This document shows positions 36,279 through 47,830 of a stretch of 64,000 bases of DNA, piece by piece. The DNA comes from Luzula sylvatica (lineage: Eukaryota; Streptophyta; Magnoliopsida; Poales; Juncaceae), in assembly GCA_946800325.1 (NCBI GenBank), contig OX326961.1, positions 36,413,043 to 36,477,042 of the forward strand, given 5' to 3'. Position 1 is the stretch's first letter. Every line of letters begins with the position of its first letter. A program made the position numbers and the translations under genes. A model generated the notes under the pieces. It did not search any database and was not told where the DNA came from. It saw only the letters and a program-made list of their open reading frames with translations.

Positions 36279-38190
36279 CTAATAGTGTGGAGACTGAGAA
36301 GGATAAATAGGAGCCTGTGTATCGAAAACATTAGGCTCAGGCTGAGTGTCGTGAGGAGACTGATAGTGTGGAGACTCATAGTGTGGAGACTGAGAAGGAT
36401 AAAAAGAAGATGGAGGCGGAGGTGGAGGTGGAGGCTGAGAAGGATAAATAGGAGGCTGAGTGTCATAACACGGATCCTCATATATCTCCTCAAACTGTAA
36501 CCTGCAGAATTCCTGAGTATCCTTCAACATCTCCCCTATTTTGTCAATATCTCTCTCTCTGCACACCTCTTCCATCTGAGCCATTTGTCGCATCATCGCT
36601 CGTATGACGCCTTGCTGTAAAAATAAAAAATGAATCATATTGATGAAAAACAAATAAAAAATATTATGAGAAAACCAAATAAATTTTACCAATTGACGAC
36701 TACGATGTCCAGTGTCTTGAAATTCCGTAATCGGTAAAACCGGTGGTCCACAAATCCTTCTTCGAGTCTTTTGCCAGTACCAACTCATGTAGTCTCGATC
36801 TCTGTCGTATGTGTTTTCCATAATATCATTAGATTGATGAACTACATAATCGAGACGATGATTCCACCATGTCACCTCGGATTCGAACACATTCATCAAA
36901 TTTTGCTTTGTAAAACATTTTTTTATCTCGAGTCTATGTGCATTAATCGGTATGTGTTGCTTCAATCCGAACTGAGCCAATACTCTATCTGGATGATGCA
37001 TCTCGATTTTATCAAAACAAATTAAAGGGACGCGTGCCTTCCACACTCGATGTCCCTCAGTAAATGCAGAGGGGAGACCGTTAACCAAATCGTCATCATA
37101 CGGATCCCAATCCACCTAAATAGAAATAAACAAATTGTAACAAAAATATAAAAAATAAATACAAATAAATGCAGATGTATTAAAGAAATTGTACCTGTGT
37201 CTTTTCGAGATCGTCGAAACATCCCGCAACATAACTAATTTGTGTGGCAAGATTGTTCTTTTTGTACGAGATGTTCGCTCCAGTCCATTTCCACATAAGA
37301 GGCATCGCTTCATCAACACTTCTTTTATACGAAACAATCCGAGGTCTCCCCGGTAATAAATGATACCAAGACCACACCTATAACATTGTTTATTAACAAA
37401 AAATAATTTACTTTTTAATTCAAAATAATATATAATTTACAAATACCTGAAGAAGAGAGAACCATCCATATGCATGATCATGATCAATCTGAGCGGCAAA
37501 TGAAAGCGCTGAGTATAAATGAGCCAATGCAGCTGCTCCCCATGCGTACTCTCTACATCTATCAAAATCCTCTAAAAGCAAAATATATCTCGCGGGAATC
37601 GAAGCTGTGCTCGAGTCGTGAAACAAGACATAACCCAAAAAATACAATATAAAAGCCCGAGTTCGTTGGTCACAATATTCTTCATCTCTGCCTTGACTCG
37701 ATTGCTCGAAATTATTGAGCAACCAACTCAATTTTATCCGGGGTTTTTCTTTCGACCATTCATTCGGACATTGTCCTAATAATCTAACTACTTCTTGTTT
37801 TAAATTAGAGGACGAAATATATGGAGTGATAACGGGATTACCGTCAACGCATAATCCACTAAGAAGCGCCACGTCTCGAAGGGTAACGGTCATTTCACCG
37901 CATCTCATGTGAAATGTATTGGTCTCGGGACGCCATCTTTCGACTAAAGCCGTGAGTAATTATTGATTTAACTCGTTAACGGCACATTGCATTATCGGAT
38001 AAAACCCCGATCGTTTTAACCGATTCACCATTCTTTGGTCCGTAATTTTCCATTTTTTCCAAGAAGTAGATTTTTGCTCGAAACGTACGGCGGTTCTATC
38101 ATGTCGAATTCTTTCGGAACGATGATTTTGTTGCGAAAATAATACGTCCGTTTCGATCGGACCCGATAATACACCATCATCAAATGACAT
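36279..38190 (-). pseudogene. Plant mobile domain (PMD) gene of the MULE, one stop codon
   Basis: Four exons on the reverse strand: 38190-37447, 37377-37195, 37115-36690, 36614-36279, all GT..AG and in phase, 562 residues. It opens MSFDDGVLSGPIETDVLFSQ; the central PMD (MAIN/MAIL1, 'phosphatase 7 long form' type) has LVERWRPETNTFHM, GEMTVTLRDVALLSGL and LAHLYSALS. The last exon ends in a Pro/Ser/Tyr-rich tail with PPPPPPP and repeated SPHY. A TAA at 37960-37962 interrupts exon 1 between NELNQ and LLTALVERW; otherwise the frame is clean, so the lesion is recent or a sequence error. PMD genes occur inside several plant MULE and gypsy lineages; cellular relatives help silence transposons. Confidence 0.88.
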
Positions 38191-38249
38191 AATTAAACGT
38201 TAGATAGAGAAAGAGCGTGGGATCAAATAACAAAAATATGTGAGAGATC

Positions 38250-38390
38250 GGGGGGGGGGGGGGGGGGGGGGGGGAGAAAGTGGGGACGAGTGGGAATTAT
38301 GGGGGGAGAGGGGGACACAATTTTGAGAGAGAGAGAGAGAGAGAGGGAGAGAGGGATAGTGAGTGTGGGTGTTGAGATGAATTGAGAGGG

Positions 38391-38422
<32 letters not shown>
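38250..38422. repeat. Two poly-G tracts and a GA microsatellite
   Basis: 25 G at 38250-38274, (GA)n at about 38325-38350 and 29 G at 38394-38422, within the 5' region of the PMD gene. On the reverse strand these are poly-C and CT. Tract lengths may be inaccurate. Confidence 0.85.
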
Positions 38423-38424
<2 letters not shown>

Positions 38425-38445
38425 TAAATGGGGGTACAAGGGTGG

Positions 38446-38807
38446 ATTCACGGGTGGGAGGGGGGAGGGTGGGATCACGGGGGGCATCACGGGGGCACTG
38501 TTGGGCGTTGGGGGGTGAGCCAATCGACCGACTTTTGAAAAGTCGGACGGGTGATGTGGCGGTGATGTGTTCGACCGACTTTTTCAAAGGTCGAACGGGT
38601 GATGTGGCGAGTGATGTGGCAAATTAATCTGTTAATTCTGCAAAAAGGGGGTGTTTAAGGTATAAAATCGCTCGACTTTTGAAAGGTCGAGCATTTTACC
38701 AATTTCTCGACTTTTCAAAGGTCGAGAGTGTTATTTCTCAAATTTTGAAACTAATTGGTCTATTTTTGGTAATACGAAACTAATCATGTCTAAACAGTAA
38801 AATTTTC
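38446..38807 (-). repeat. Right terminal inverted repeat of the MULE
   Basis: Inverted match to 23446-23800, with CGACTTTTGAAAAGTCG-type palindromes at 38529-38545, 38577-38594, 38673-38689 and 38708-38724. Confidence 0.9.
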
Positions 38808-40149
38808 AATATAGAGTTAATTAACCATCGAGTCTACGGTGATCCATATAGAGTTAATTAACCATCGAGTCTTCTCCATTTACTCGTTAGATTTACAATA
38901 ACACGAGAAATACTATCACTTTCCAATATATCCTTACGGTATGTGTATCAGTTATCGTATCACGACTCTCATTATTATATTATTGCCGGATCTAAAAAAC
39001 TCAAATTATAATATAAATGACACCACCAAAGTAATCAGTTCAAACAAATGCAGTATTTAAAAAAATCAAAATTCGAAAATCACAACCAAAATTGTTTTTT
39101 TCATTTTTTATTAAATTGAGAAGATTATTTGTCTCACATTGCTACGCATGCAATCGATCGAGTTATAAATTCATTGACAACACAAACATAATTGTAAAAG
39201 CGTAGAGTTGTCATTTTCGGTTCTACAAAGGCCAAGAGATTAAAAATCGGGAGGCTTCTATCATGCAACATTTTTCTTATCATACATTCATTTTCAAGGG
39301 TGTTTGGAGTAATTATCCATTTATGAATATTTAAGGTAAAGCTTCAAGTAAATTTATCAATTAATGTTTAACTAAATTGGAATTCTTTGTTGTTCATTTA
39401 AACAAAAATCTCCATAAAAAATAAATTTTATGATACACCCTTTTGCAAATATAATTAATTGTTAAAATACCCAAAATACCCTTTTAAAAGAGTGTATGAT
39501 AGAACTCCCCTACAATATCCTCTTCCTGTCATATTACATCATATTGAGAGTATATTGTATTGGACACAAAAATTGTACACCCGTATTATTTAAAAAAAGA
39601 TTATCTTAAACTGAATTTCAGCAAAGTATTATATTGTATTATTATATTTTAAGAGAAAATAAGATTCATATGGGTAGTCATTATATTAATGCAGCATATT
39701 TTCTAGCAAACAAATAAAACAATTTTCCAAAGGTACGACTTTAACTAGCAAGACAAAATAAATATGAGTAATTATTAATTGAATGTAGCATATTCTTAAT
39801 ATTTATTATTAATTCTTTTTGAAAATTATGATCTTCTCAATGAAATGTACCAGTAATGTATAATAATACAAATACAAATAATAATAATAATAATAAATGT
39901 ACATTATAAATATTTTTTTCAATTTAAATATTTCATGAAACCTGAATACTAAGGCCCACACATATTTACAAATTACATCCTAAATACATCCAAGCCCAAA
40001 TCCCCTTATTACAACTCACAAGTTTATTTTGTGGATCAATTACTCTGTAATTGTGGCGCGCTTTCAGCCATTGAAGATTGAACAGTACCATCCATCCCAT
40101 CATCCCGCTTGGAAGGAGATGAAGAGAGGACCAATTTTTTATTCACATC
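38808..40149. repeat. Right copy of 1.1-kb duplication and cyclase-like upstream region
   Basis: About 38854-39977 repeats 22332-23445. Immediately after the MULE a short stretch TATAGAGTTAATTAACCATCGAG occurs twice in tandem (about 38811 and 38848), as filler at the junction. 39978-40149 leads into the gene. No other coding sequence. Confidence 0.75.
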
Positions 40150-43100
40150 ATGCTTCTACTTCGATTTCAACGAGCCGAGTTACTGTGCCATGCACCACTC
40201 GTAAATTCGAGTTGCCATGGGAAGAGAAGAAGACAGTGGCGTCCAAAAGCTTCTGCTACTCCGTCTAGAACACAAGTGAATTTCTCCTCCTCAAACTCCA
40301 TTCAAATTTGGCCAAATATAGTGGAATTTGAGCACGTAATTAAGTATTTTCTGATCTTGGTATTCTCGATATTGCATTTTGCAGATGATAATGGAGAAAC
40401 TATCGAGCAATGATGAAGTAGGCGGTGCTGGAGGGGCTTATTCCTATAATGCTCTCAAAAGATTGGATCAAATTTGGTCTAATCTCCGTACTTCCCAATC
40501 CAGTATGTCCAAATTTCAAATTTCATTTCCAAACACCAATTTCAAAACAAACAAACAAAAAATTTGGGATTTTCTATCGTACATTTAACTGCAGATCCCG
40601 AGAAAGTTCCTCAAGTTGTTAAAAAGATTCAAGGCTCATTCATCCAATCAGAATCGAGCGAATCTTCTGGAACCATCTATGATATCATCGTTTGTGGAGG
40701 TACTTTGGGTATTTTCGTCGCCACTGCACTCTGCCTGAAAGGTCTTCGAGTCGGTATCGTAGAAAGAAACATCCTCAAAGGGGTATTTTAGTCTTTTGAG
40801 AAATTTCACTATTTGAAAAATAAAATTGCTTTATGAATTTGAGTTCATTTTTTTTCTAGAGAGAGCAAGAGTGGAATATTTCAAAAAAGGAACTTCTAGA
40901 ACTTGTTCAAGTTGGAGTTCTTTCTGAAGATGAAGTCGATTATGTTATTTCATCTCAATTCAACCCTGTAAGATTTCATAATTATATATTATGGAACTTC
41001 CCATAATAATCCATTATTTAATTATCGATCAAATTTTCTAGAATAATTCATTATCTAATTAATAATTATCGATTGAATTTTTCAGAATAGATGTGGATTT
41101 GAGGACAAAGGCGAAATTTGGGTTGAAAACATTCTAAACCTCGGAGTTTCGTGAGTTAATATAGTAATAAATCATAATATTTGAACTTAATATATTAAAA
41201 TTACTTAATATTATTTAAATTTATATGAATGAAGGCCAGCTAAGTTATTGGAGGTTGTGAAGAAGCGATTTATTTCATTAAATGGAACAATATTTGAAGA
41301 AAAAAGTTTGTGTAGCATATCTATCTACGACAACATTGCAGTAATTAATTAATCCAACCAATTTTTACAATTAAACATTTTTCTCCATTTTTTTTAATCT
41401 AATTTTTTTCATTAGGTTTTGGAATTAAATGATGGTGAAATTCTATCTTCTCGATTGGTCATTGATTCCATGGGGAATTTCTCCCCCATAGTAAGACAGG
41501 TAAATTCATTTATAAAATTATAAATTATCATATTATTTGTTTCATGATATTAATATATTTTGAATATACTGTTTTTGAATGTTTAAGATTCGTGGAGGGA
41601 GGAAACCAGATGGAATGTGTCTCGTTGTGGGATCTCTTAATCATGGATTTGACGAAAATAATATGAGCGATGTGATTTATAGTAGTTCTTCAATTAAAAA
41701 TATCAGAAATTTGCCCGTTCAATACTTTTGGGAGGTAGTTGACAAGATATTTAGGGAGTTTTTTATAATTATGAAAAGTATAGGGGTGTTTTTGATAATT
41801 TATCTTTTTGATGATTAGGCGTTTCCAGCCGGTTCGGGCGTGAAAGATCGTACGACTTATATGTTCACTTATCTTGGTACCGAAGAAAAGGGTCCCTTGT
41901 TAGAAGATCTTCTAGAAGATTATTGGGATCTCATGCCAGCTTATCAGGTTTGTGCAAAAATTACAAAAAGAACCCTGATTTATGTCTAAATTGTAGAAAA
42001 GCCTTTTCTTTATTGGAACAAAAAATCAAATAGAAGAGTTATTTAATATTTACTCCATATTTGATTTTAATTGGTGAAATATAGTTTTTCTTTTCAATTT
42101 CCAATAATGCAGGGACTTTTCTGCAATTTAGGTATATTGCAGCATCTCTTTTTGCAAAATTTCCCTTTTTTAAAAAGTATAATCAGTGATCTATATGATT
42201 CTGTAGGGTGTACCTCTCGAAAAGCTGGAAATATTGAGGGTCATATTCGGAATTTTCCCTACTTATCGTGATAGGTAATTAATTACCATTTCCACCTCTT
42301 AATTTTATTAATTTTCACACTTTCTGTACGAAGAATTTAATTATTATTATTTTCAGTCCATTACCAGCAGCATTTGATCGCGTATTACAGGTATCAATCA
42401 ATCTCTAATCAGTCATAATTATTCAATAACTCATTAATTTTATAATTTATATTCTTTTTAATATTTTTTGACGAATAGTTTTCCAGGTTGGTGATGCGAG
42501 TGGAATTCAATCCCCAGTTTCCTTTGGAGGATTCGGAAGCATGACTCGACACTTAAACCGCTTATCAAATGGTTAACAAAAATATAAAATAAATATCGTC
42601 TTAATTAATTAGTTAACTAATTGACTCAATTATTTTAATTAAGGTATATACGAAGCAATATCGAGGGATTTTCTTGACAAGGAAAGTCTGTCCTTGCTCA
42701 ACCCTTATATGGTTAATCTACATACTAATTAATAAACTAGTTTAATTATTAATTAAATTATGTGATTTAAGTGGATTTAATTAATAATATTCAGCCAAAT
42801 TTGAGCGCTTCTTGGCTATTTCAAAGAGCCATGTCAGCAAGGTTAAACTCTGGCGTTTGCTCGAGTTTCATCAACGAACTTCTTTTCGTTAATTTCCAAT
42901 CCATGCAGGTTACGATTTTTACTTGTAAAAAATAATATTACATTTATATTCTAAATTATACTTATCTTTGGTTTCGTTACGATATTTCTGCAGAAGCTCG
43001 GTGATTCCGTGCTTAGGCCATTTCTTCAGGTGAATATATTATTTGGTAAATTATTTTATGTTAATGAGATATGAATTAATGATTAAATTGTGCGTGTATA

Positions 43101-43562
43101 GGACGTGATACAATTTGGACCGTTAGTGAAGACATTGGGTTTAGTGATGATCTCTCGACCTCAAATCTTGCCATCAATATTCAAGCAGGTATTTTTCATT
43201 TTTTTTATTTTTTATTTTCATATAAATATATACAATATTTTATTTTTAGAAGAATATATTTTCTTTTGATATTAGGTCGGAGTTGGAGTGATACTTAATT
43301 GGTCTGTGCATTTCTTTATGCTTGGTTACTACACCTTTCTCTCAAGCTTTATAGATCCCATTATTAAGTAAGGTTTTATAATAATATTAATAATACATAA
43401 ATGAATTATCTTGATGGACATAACTAAGTTTTATTTTGTTTTATTTTATTTAAATTAAGTCCATGGGTTGAGGGACTTGAAGAAAGGGAGAAGTACACGT
43501 GGAGAAGGTACTTGGAAGCATGGAAATATGGAGCAGGTTTAGATTACCAACAAGAGGATTAA
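40150..43562 (+). CDS. FAD-dependent lycopene-cyclase-like oxidoreductase, copy 1
   Basis: Eighteen exons (40150-40335, 40385-40502, 40595-40782, 40860-40967, 41086-41150, 41235-41340, 41416-41499, 41588-41734, 41819-41947, 42207-42274, 42357-42390, 42487-42571, 42644-42711, 42795-42908, 42994-43029, 43102-43188, 43276-43367, 43460-43562), GT..AG, 605 residues. The N-terminus is Ser/Arg-rich, like a plastid transit peptide. A dinucleotide-binding motif VCGGTLGIFVATALCLKG lies near residue 125; later come RCGFE, IDSMGNFSP, FPAGSG, FPTYRDSPLPAAFDR, GDASGIQSPVSFGG and a C-terminal ILNWSVHFFMLGYY hydrophobic segment. It matches the conserved plant 'lycopene beta/epsilon cyclase protein' (Arabidopsis At2g32640 type), whose reaction is unproven. 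Exon 1 is the least certain part: intron 1 is only 49 nt. Confidence 0.88.
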
Positions 43563-44913
43563 TTTATAATTATAGAGTTGTTACATTTCAAAAAAATTAT
43601 ATTTATTTGGATATATTTTAATACAAAATAGTAAGACTGGTTATCTCGTTCAACCTAAAAAATTATCATACATATAATTTATACAATGTTGTTTCCAATT
43701 AAATATTCTTAATATCATTTCTTAGTGCTTACGTATAGTATTCAATTATTCAAGATAAAAAAGATGTAAAGTTTTCTGCATAATTAAAAAAATAAATCTT
43801 ATAATCAATCATGTTTTCATCAAAAAAAAAAAAAATAATAAATCATGTTAATGTTAAATTAGTTTAATAAACAATGCCCAATTAGTCCGTTTCAGATTTT
43901 TTTTTTTTCCTTCAATTCTTCAACAACAAAAAAAATCTAAAACAAATATTGTATTTGAGATATTAGATATGCATATATAAATATGGACCTTTTTTTCTTT
44001 TAGTTTTGAGCTCACTATTAATATACTTTCATGCAAGTTTATCTCTCACTTGAATATATGATGATAAACTGTACAATTATGATATGCAGAAAATATATAT
44101 ATGTAAAATATACCTTATTACATAATTAGGTTTTTTAAATATATTATAATAATTATATTAGATTTAACAAAAAAATTACAAAAAACATGCAATGTATAGT
44201 TGAAATTTATGTTATGTTAAAAAAATATATATAAAAACTTATATTTTCAATTCCGATGCAATAAATTATTTACTTGCAAATAAAATGAATAGATAAACAA
44301 CTGTTTTCTTAATAATATTGTTGGAATAATATAAAAATATAAGTGAATATTCCTTATAGAAAATGATTGAAAAAACAGAATTGTAGATTCTTAGGATTCC
44401 TTGTTTAAAGATTATATTATATTATACAGTCTTCTTTTCTCAAACATGATAAAAATGTGATTCCCACACTATTTGAATGATCACATCATGCTAATTACAT
44501 GCTTATAATTTGAGAGGATTTATTATTGGGGAACGGCTGGTCTACTATGGACCCAACAAATGAAAACATGCCACGTCATTTTTGTCTAAGAGGCGAGTTT
44601 TTAGTTGGCTGGACTACTTACTACAAAGCACTCATCTGGTAGTTTTCCCTTTGAGGTGTCTTTTAGACTATAGTCTTTAGAAACGTATCATTGATATAAT
44701 ATATTATTGTTTTGCTTTTTTCTATGATTCAAAAGTGAAAGATAATGTTTTACTTGGATCAGTTTATGGATTTGAAGACATTAGGTTGGATGTTGACGGA
44801 CTAATTAAAACACTTCAGAGTTGAGATGTTGGAGGAAAATCAGTTTCCAAACTTACAATTGTCGTTTTAGAACTCCTACTATATCGCGGATATCTTCATC
44901 GTTATTTTTCATA
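43563..44913. other. 3' UTR and repeated spacer
   Basis: Homologous to 54488-55835 downstream of copy 2. It contains the conserved block at 44521-44660 and, at 44740-44880, sequence that is open in the other copy but not convincingly coding. No gene seen. Confidence 0.65.
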
Positions 44914-45548
44914 CTAGAAGAATTGTCCGCGCTTTGCGGCGGGATTAATATATAAATAGTCAAATTATATATAATTGTTAGATCAATAATGATATTATTT
45001 TTTTATATAGCTAAATAAATTAATGAACATTAGATAAAATATAATTATTAGATCAAGAATGATATTACTCTTTTCCAAATGGTTAAATAAATTATTGTGC
45101 ATTTAATACACATACTCAAATAAGTGGTGGATACACATACTTGAAAAATGAATAACATACACAAGAACATACACATACTTGAAAAATAAATAATAAATAT
45201 AATTATAATCGTAAAGAAAACTAATAAAAATAAAATAATCACCGTTTTGTGTAATATAATATCTTTAAAACAGTAACACAAAATATTGTGTTGACAATTA
45301 TTTTAATTATATTATTTGTTGAATAAAACAAATATAATTCTAAAATAGAAAATAAAATGAAGGGAACTATTTGGCATCTAAAATAATCATTGTTTTGTGT
45401 AATATAATATCATAAAATAAATTAATGCAATGCGAAATATATTATCAAACAATTATGAAAATTATATGCTGAATATTATTTTAATTATATTTTTTATTGA
45501 ATAAAACAAATATAATTCTGAAAAGAAAAGAAAAGGAAGAGAACTATT

Positions 45549-47097
45549 TGTTGATTCAAATTTTCGGTTGTTTGGTTATCTCAAAAACAATGTCGATATC
45601 ACTAACAAAATCTATCGAGAATGGTGTATAGGATATATAGGTACAAAATGCAATAAGAAGATCAAGATATAAACAAGCAAAAATCAATCAAGAATCGCAA
45701 AAAAGAACAAGACGTCGAAGAATCGCAAAGAAGATCAAGACGTAGAAGAATCACAAAGAAGATCAAGACGTAGAAGAATCACGGAATCAAGACATCGAAG
45801 ATTCCGCAAGTTGGGATATCAATCTAATCACCAAAACACAGTATAGGTATCCCTAAACTTGTTTATGTATGATTAAGCTCAAAATAAAAGTCAAATAAAT
45901 ATATTCGAAATCCTGAATTAATATAAAAGGCTGAAATAAGGATGTCCGTTACAACGGAACCCAGTGTCCGTTATAACGGACATGCTCGTCCTATTCAAGA
46001 ATGAAAACACAGTATAGTTCGTTACAACGGATTAACCAATCCGTTATAACGGACTTCAGCACATCGTTGTAACGGAATATTGTCCGTTATAACGCTAATT
46101 AAATTCAAACTTGAAGGATGTCACAGAAGTATGTCCGTTGTAACGGACAAAGGAACTCACTTCAGTATAATACTCTTCTCTTCATGTCCGTTGTAACGGA
46201 TCAACCAATCCGTTATAACGGAATCCCTTACAGCATTGTAACGGAATGTTGTCCGTTATAACGCTAATTAAATTCAAACTGAAGTGAAGTCCCAGTATGA
46301 TGTCCGTTGGAACGGACATGATAGTCTGTTGCAACGAACCACATAACAAAGACTTCCGTTATAACGGAATGGATGTCCGTTATAACGGACTGTGAAAAAT
46401 TCGAATATAACAGCCATAACGGCTAGTTTGACTTATGGTCCGTTGTAACGGACATGCAGTTCCGTTATAACGGACTATGCGGAAAATGCAAGTTCTGAGA
46501 AGGGTCTATGTGTTCTATAAATAGAACTCTTCCCTTATTCTCTCTCGAACTTTTAACAATCTTATTTCCACTTTGAAAAGAGAGAATACTTGCATAATAC
46601 TTTGAGCTCATAATCATCTAAACTTTCTTAGTGATTATTTCCTTCCATCCCTCCATCAAATACGATTCCCAACTTGCGTGACCGATCACGTTTAGTTCGT
46701 ATTAGACTTGTAATAGGCTAGCATCAAGATTGTAAAGCCCACTAGAGATTGATAGAAAAACGTGTAAATCAATCTCGGCAAAACCTTGTAAGAGTGATTT
46801 GGAAATTCAATCGAAAGCCGAAAAAGGCACAAGGCATCTCCGGAGACGTAGGTACTTGTATTCAATCGAATCGGTCGATTGAGCAAGTAGACGGTGAGTT
46901 AAAGCTACAAAGCAACCACCTACCGAACTCCGTTACCAAACATCGCATGTTCAAATTGTTCGGTATCTTCTTAATTTCAATTATATCATTCTAGCTTCCG
47001 CACTAATTTAGAATCGGTATACCATAGTCGAAAATTATACACTAGGATTACCTATTCACCCCCCCCCCCCCCCCCTCTAGGTTAGAATTAACCAAAA
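45549..47097 (+). repeat. Solo LTR (family D) with palindrome array
   Basis: 1,549 bp beginning TGTTGATTCAAATTTT, with perfect 5-bp duplication CTATT at 45544-45548 and 47098-47102. It is the inverted homologue of 14866-16209. A TATA box TCTATAAATAG at about 46514 sets transcription rightward. A C run at 47059-47075 corresponds to the AGAGGGGGTGAATAGG block of the other copy. It lies within the Helitron-like insertion. Confidence 0.85.
45940..46475 (+). repeat. Array of GTCCGTTATAACGGAC palindromes
   Basis: About 17 copies of CCGTTATAACGG or CCGTTGTAACGG variants, the last ending about 40 bp before the TATA box. Each unit holds two inverted AACGG motifs. Confidence 0.88.
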
Positions 47098-47830
47098 CTA
47101 TTTGTATCTAAAATATCATTGCGTTTGTGTAATAGAATATCATGAAATAAATTATTGCATTGCAAAATATATCATCAAACAAATATGTAAATAATATGTT
47201 GAAAATTATTTTAATCATATTTTTTATTGAATAAAACAAATATAATTCTAAAAAAGAAAAGAAAAATAAGAGAGTTATTTGGTATCTAAAATAATCATTG
47301 TGTTTGTGTAATACAGTATCATAAATTAAATTAATACAATGCGAAATAAATCATCAAACAAATTGACATCTAAAATAATCATTGTGCTTGTGTAATATAG
47401 TATCATAAATTAAACTAATACAATGCGAAATATATCATCAAACAAATATGAAAATAATTAAATGTGTAATATAATCAAATATATAATTAATATAAAATAA
47501 TTAAATGTGTAATATAAATTATTGCATTGCGAAATATATCATCAAACAAATATGAAAATAATATGTTGAAAATTATTTTAACTATATTTTTTATTGAATA
47601 AAAAAAATATAATTCCAAAAAAGAAAAGGAAATAAGAGAGTTAATAAAATTAATACAATGCGAAATATACCATCAAACAAATATGAAAATAATTAAATGT
47701 GTAATATAAAAATAATTAAATGTGTAATATAAAAATAATTAAATGTGAGAATATAAATGTGTAAAATTAATTTAATTTTTTTTGTATAATTAAATGTGTA
47801 ATATTTTTTGTTGAAGAATATTGAATAAAA

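Larger units (their letters stand above)
23446..38807 (+). mobile_element. Mutator-like element with transposase and PMD gene
   Basis: Bounded by inverted repeats beginning GAAAATTTTACTGTTTAGAC: 23446-23800 and 38446-38807. Inside are a MITE, a MuDR-type transposase (24507-35664) broken by copia element C, a convergent four-exon plant mobile domain gene (36279-38190), and poly-G tracts. Without the 8.7-kb copia the element is about 6.7 kb. No 9-bp target duplication is visible: the flanks read TTTACAAAG and AATATAGAG. Confidence 0.9.
44914..47830 (-). mobile_element. Helitron-like insertion with internal AT-rich repeats
   Basis: Read on the reverse strand the element ends GCGGGAT..hairpin CCGCAAAGCGCGG..CTTCTAG at 44914, followed by T, the Helitron 3' hallmark. 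The undisturbed spacer at about 55840 shows insertion between A and T. Inside are diverged ~180-bp repeats with AATAAAACAAATATAATTCTA and AATCATTGTTTTGTGTAAT. The right boundary near 47830 is a guess where spacer homology resumes. No Rep/helicase coding; non-autonomous. Confidence 0.5.

Noticed and set aside
36071..36500. Acidic or Leu/Arg-rich frames antisense to the PMD tail
   Set aside because: They mirror the repetitive Pro/Ser/Tyr-coding last exon of the PMD gene on the other strand.
38200..38627. Proline-rich or glycine-rich proteins across the poly-G region
   Set aside because: They are translations of homopolymer and microsatellite DNA.
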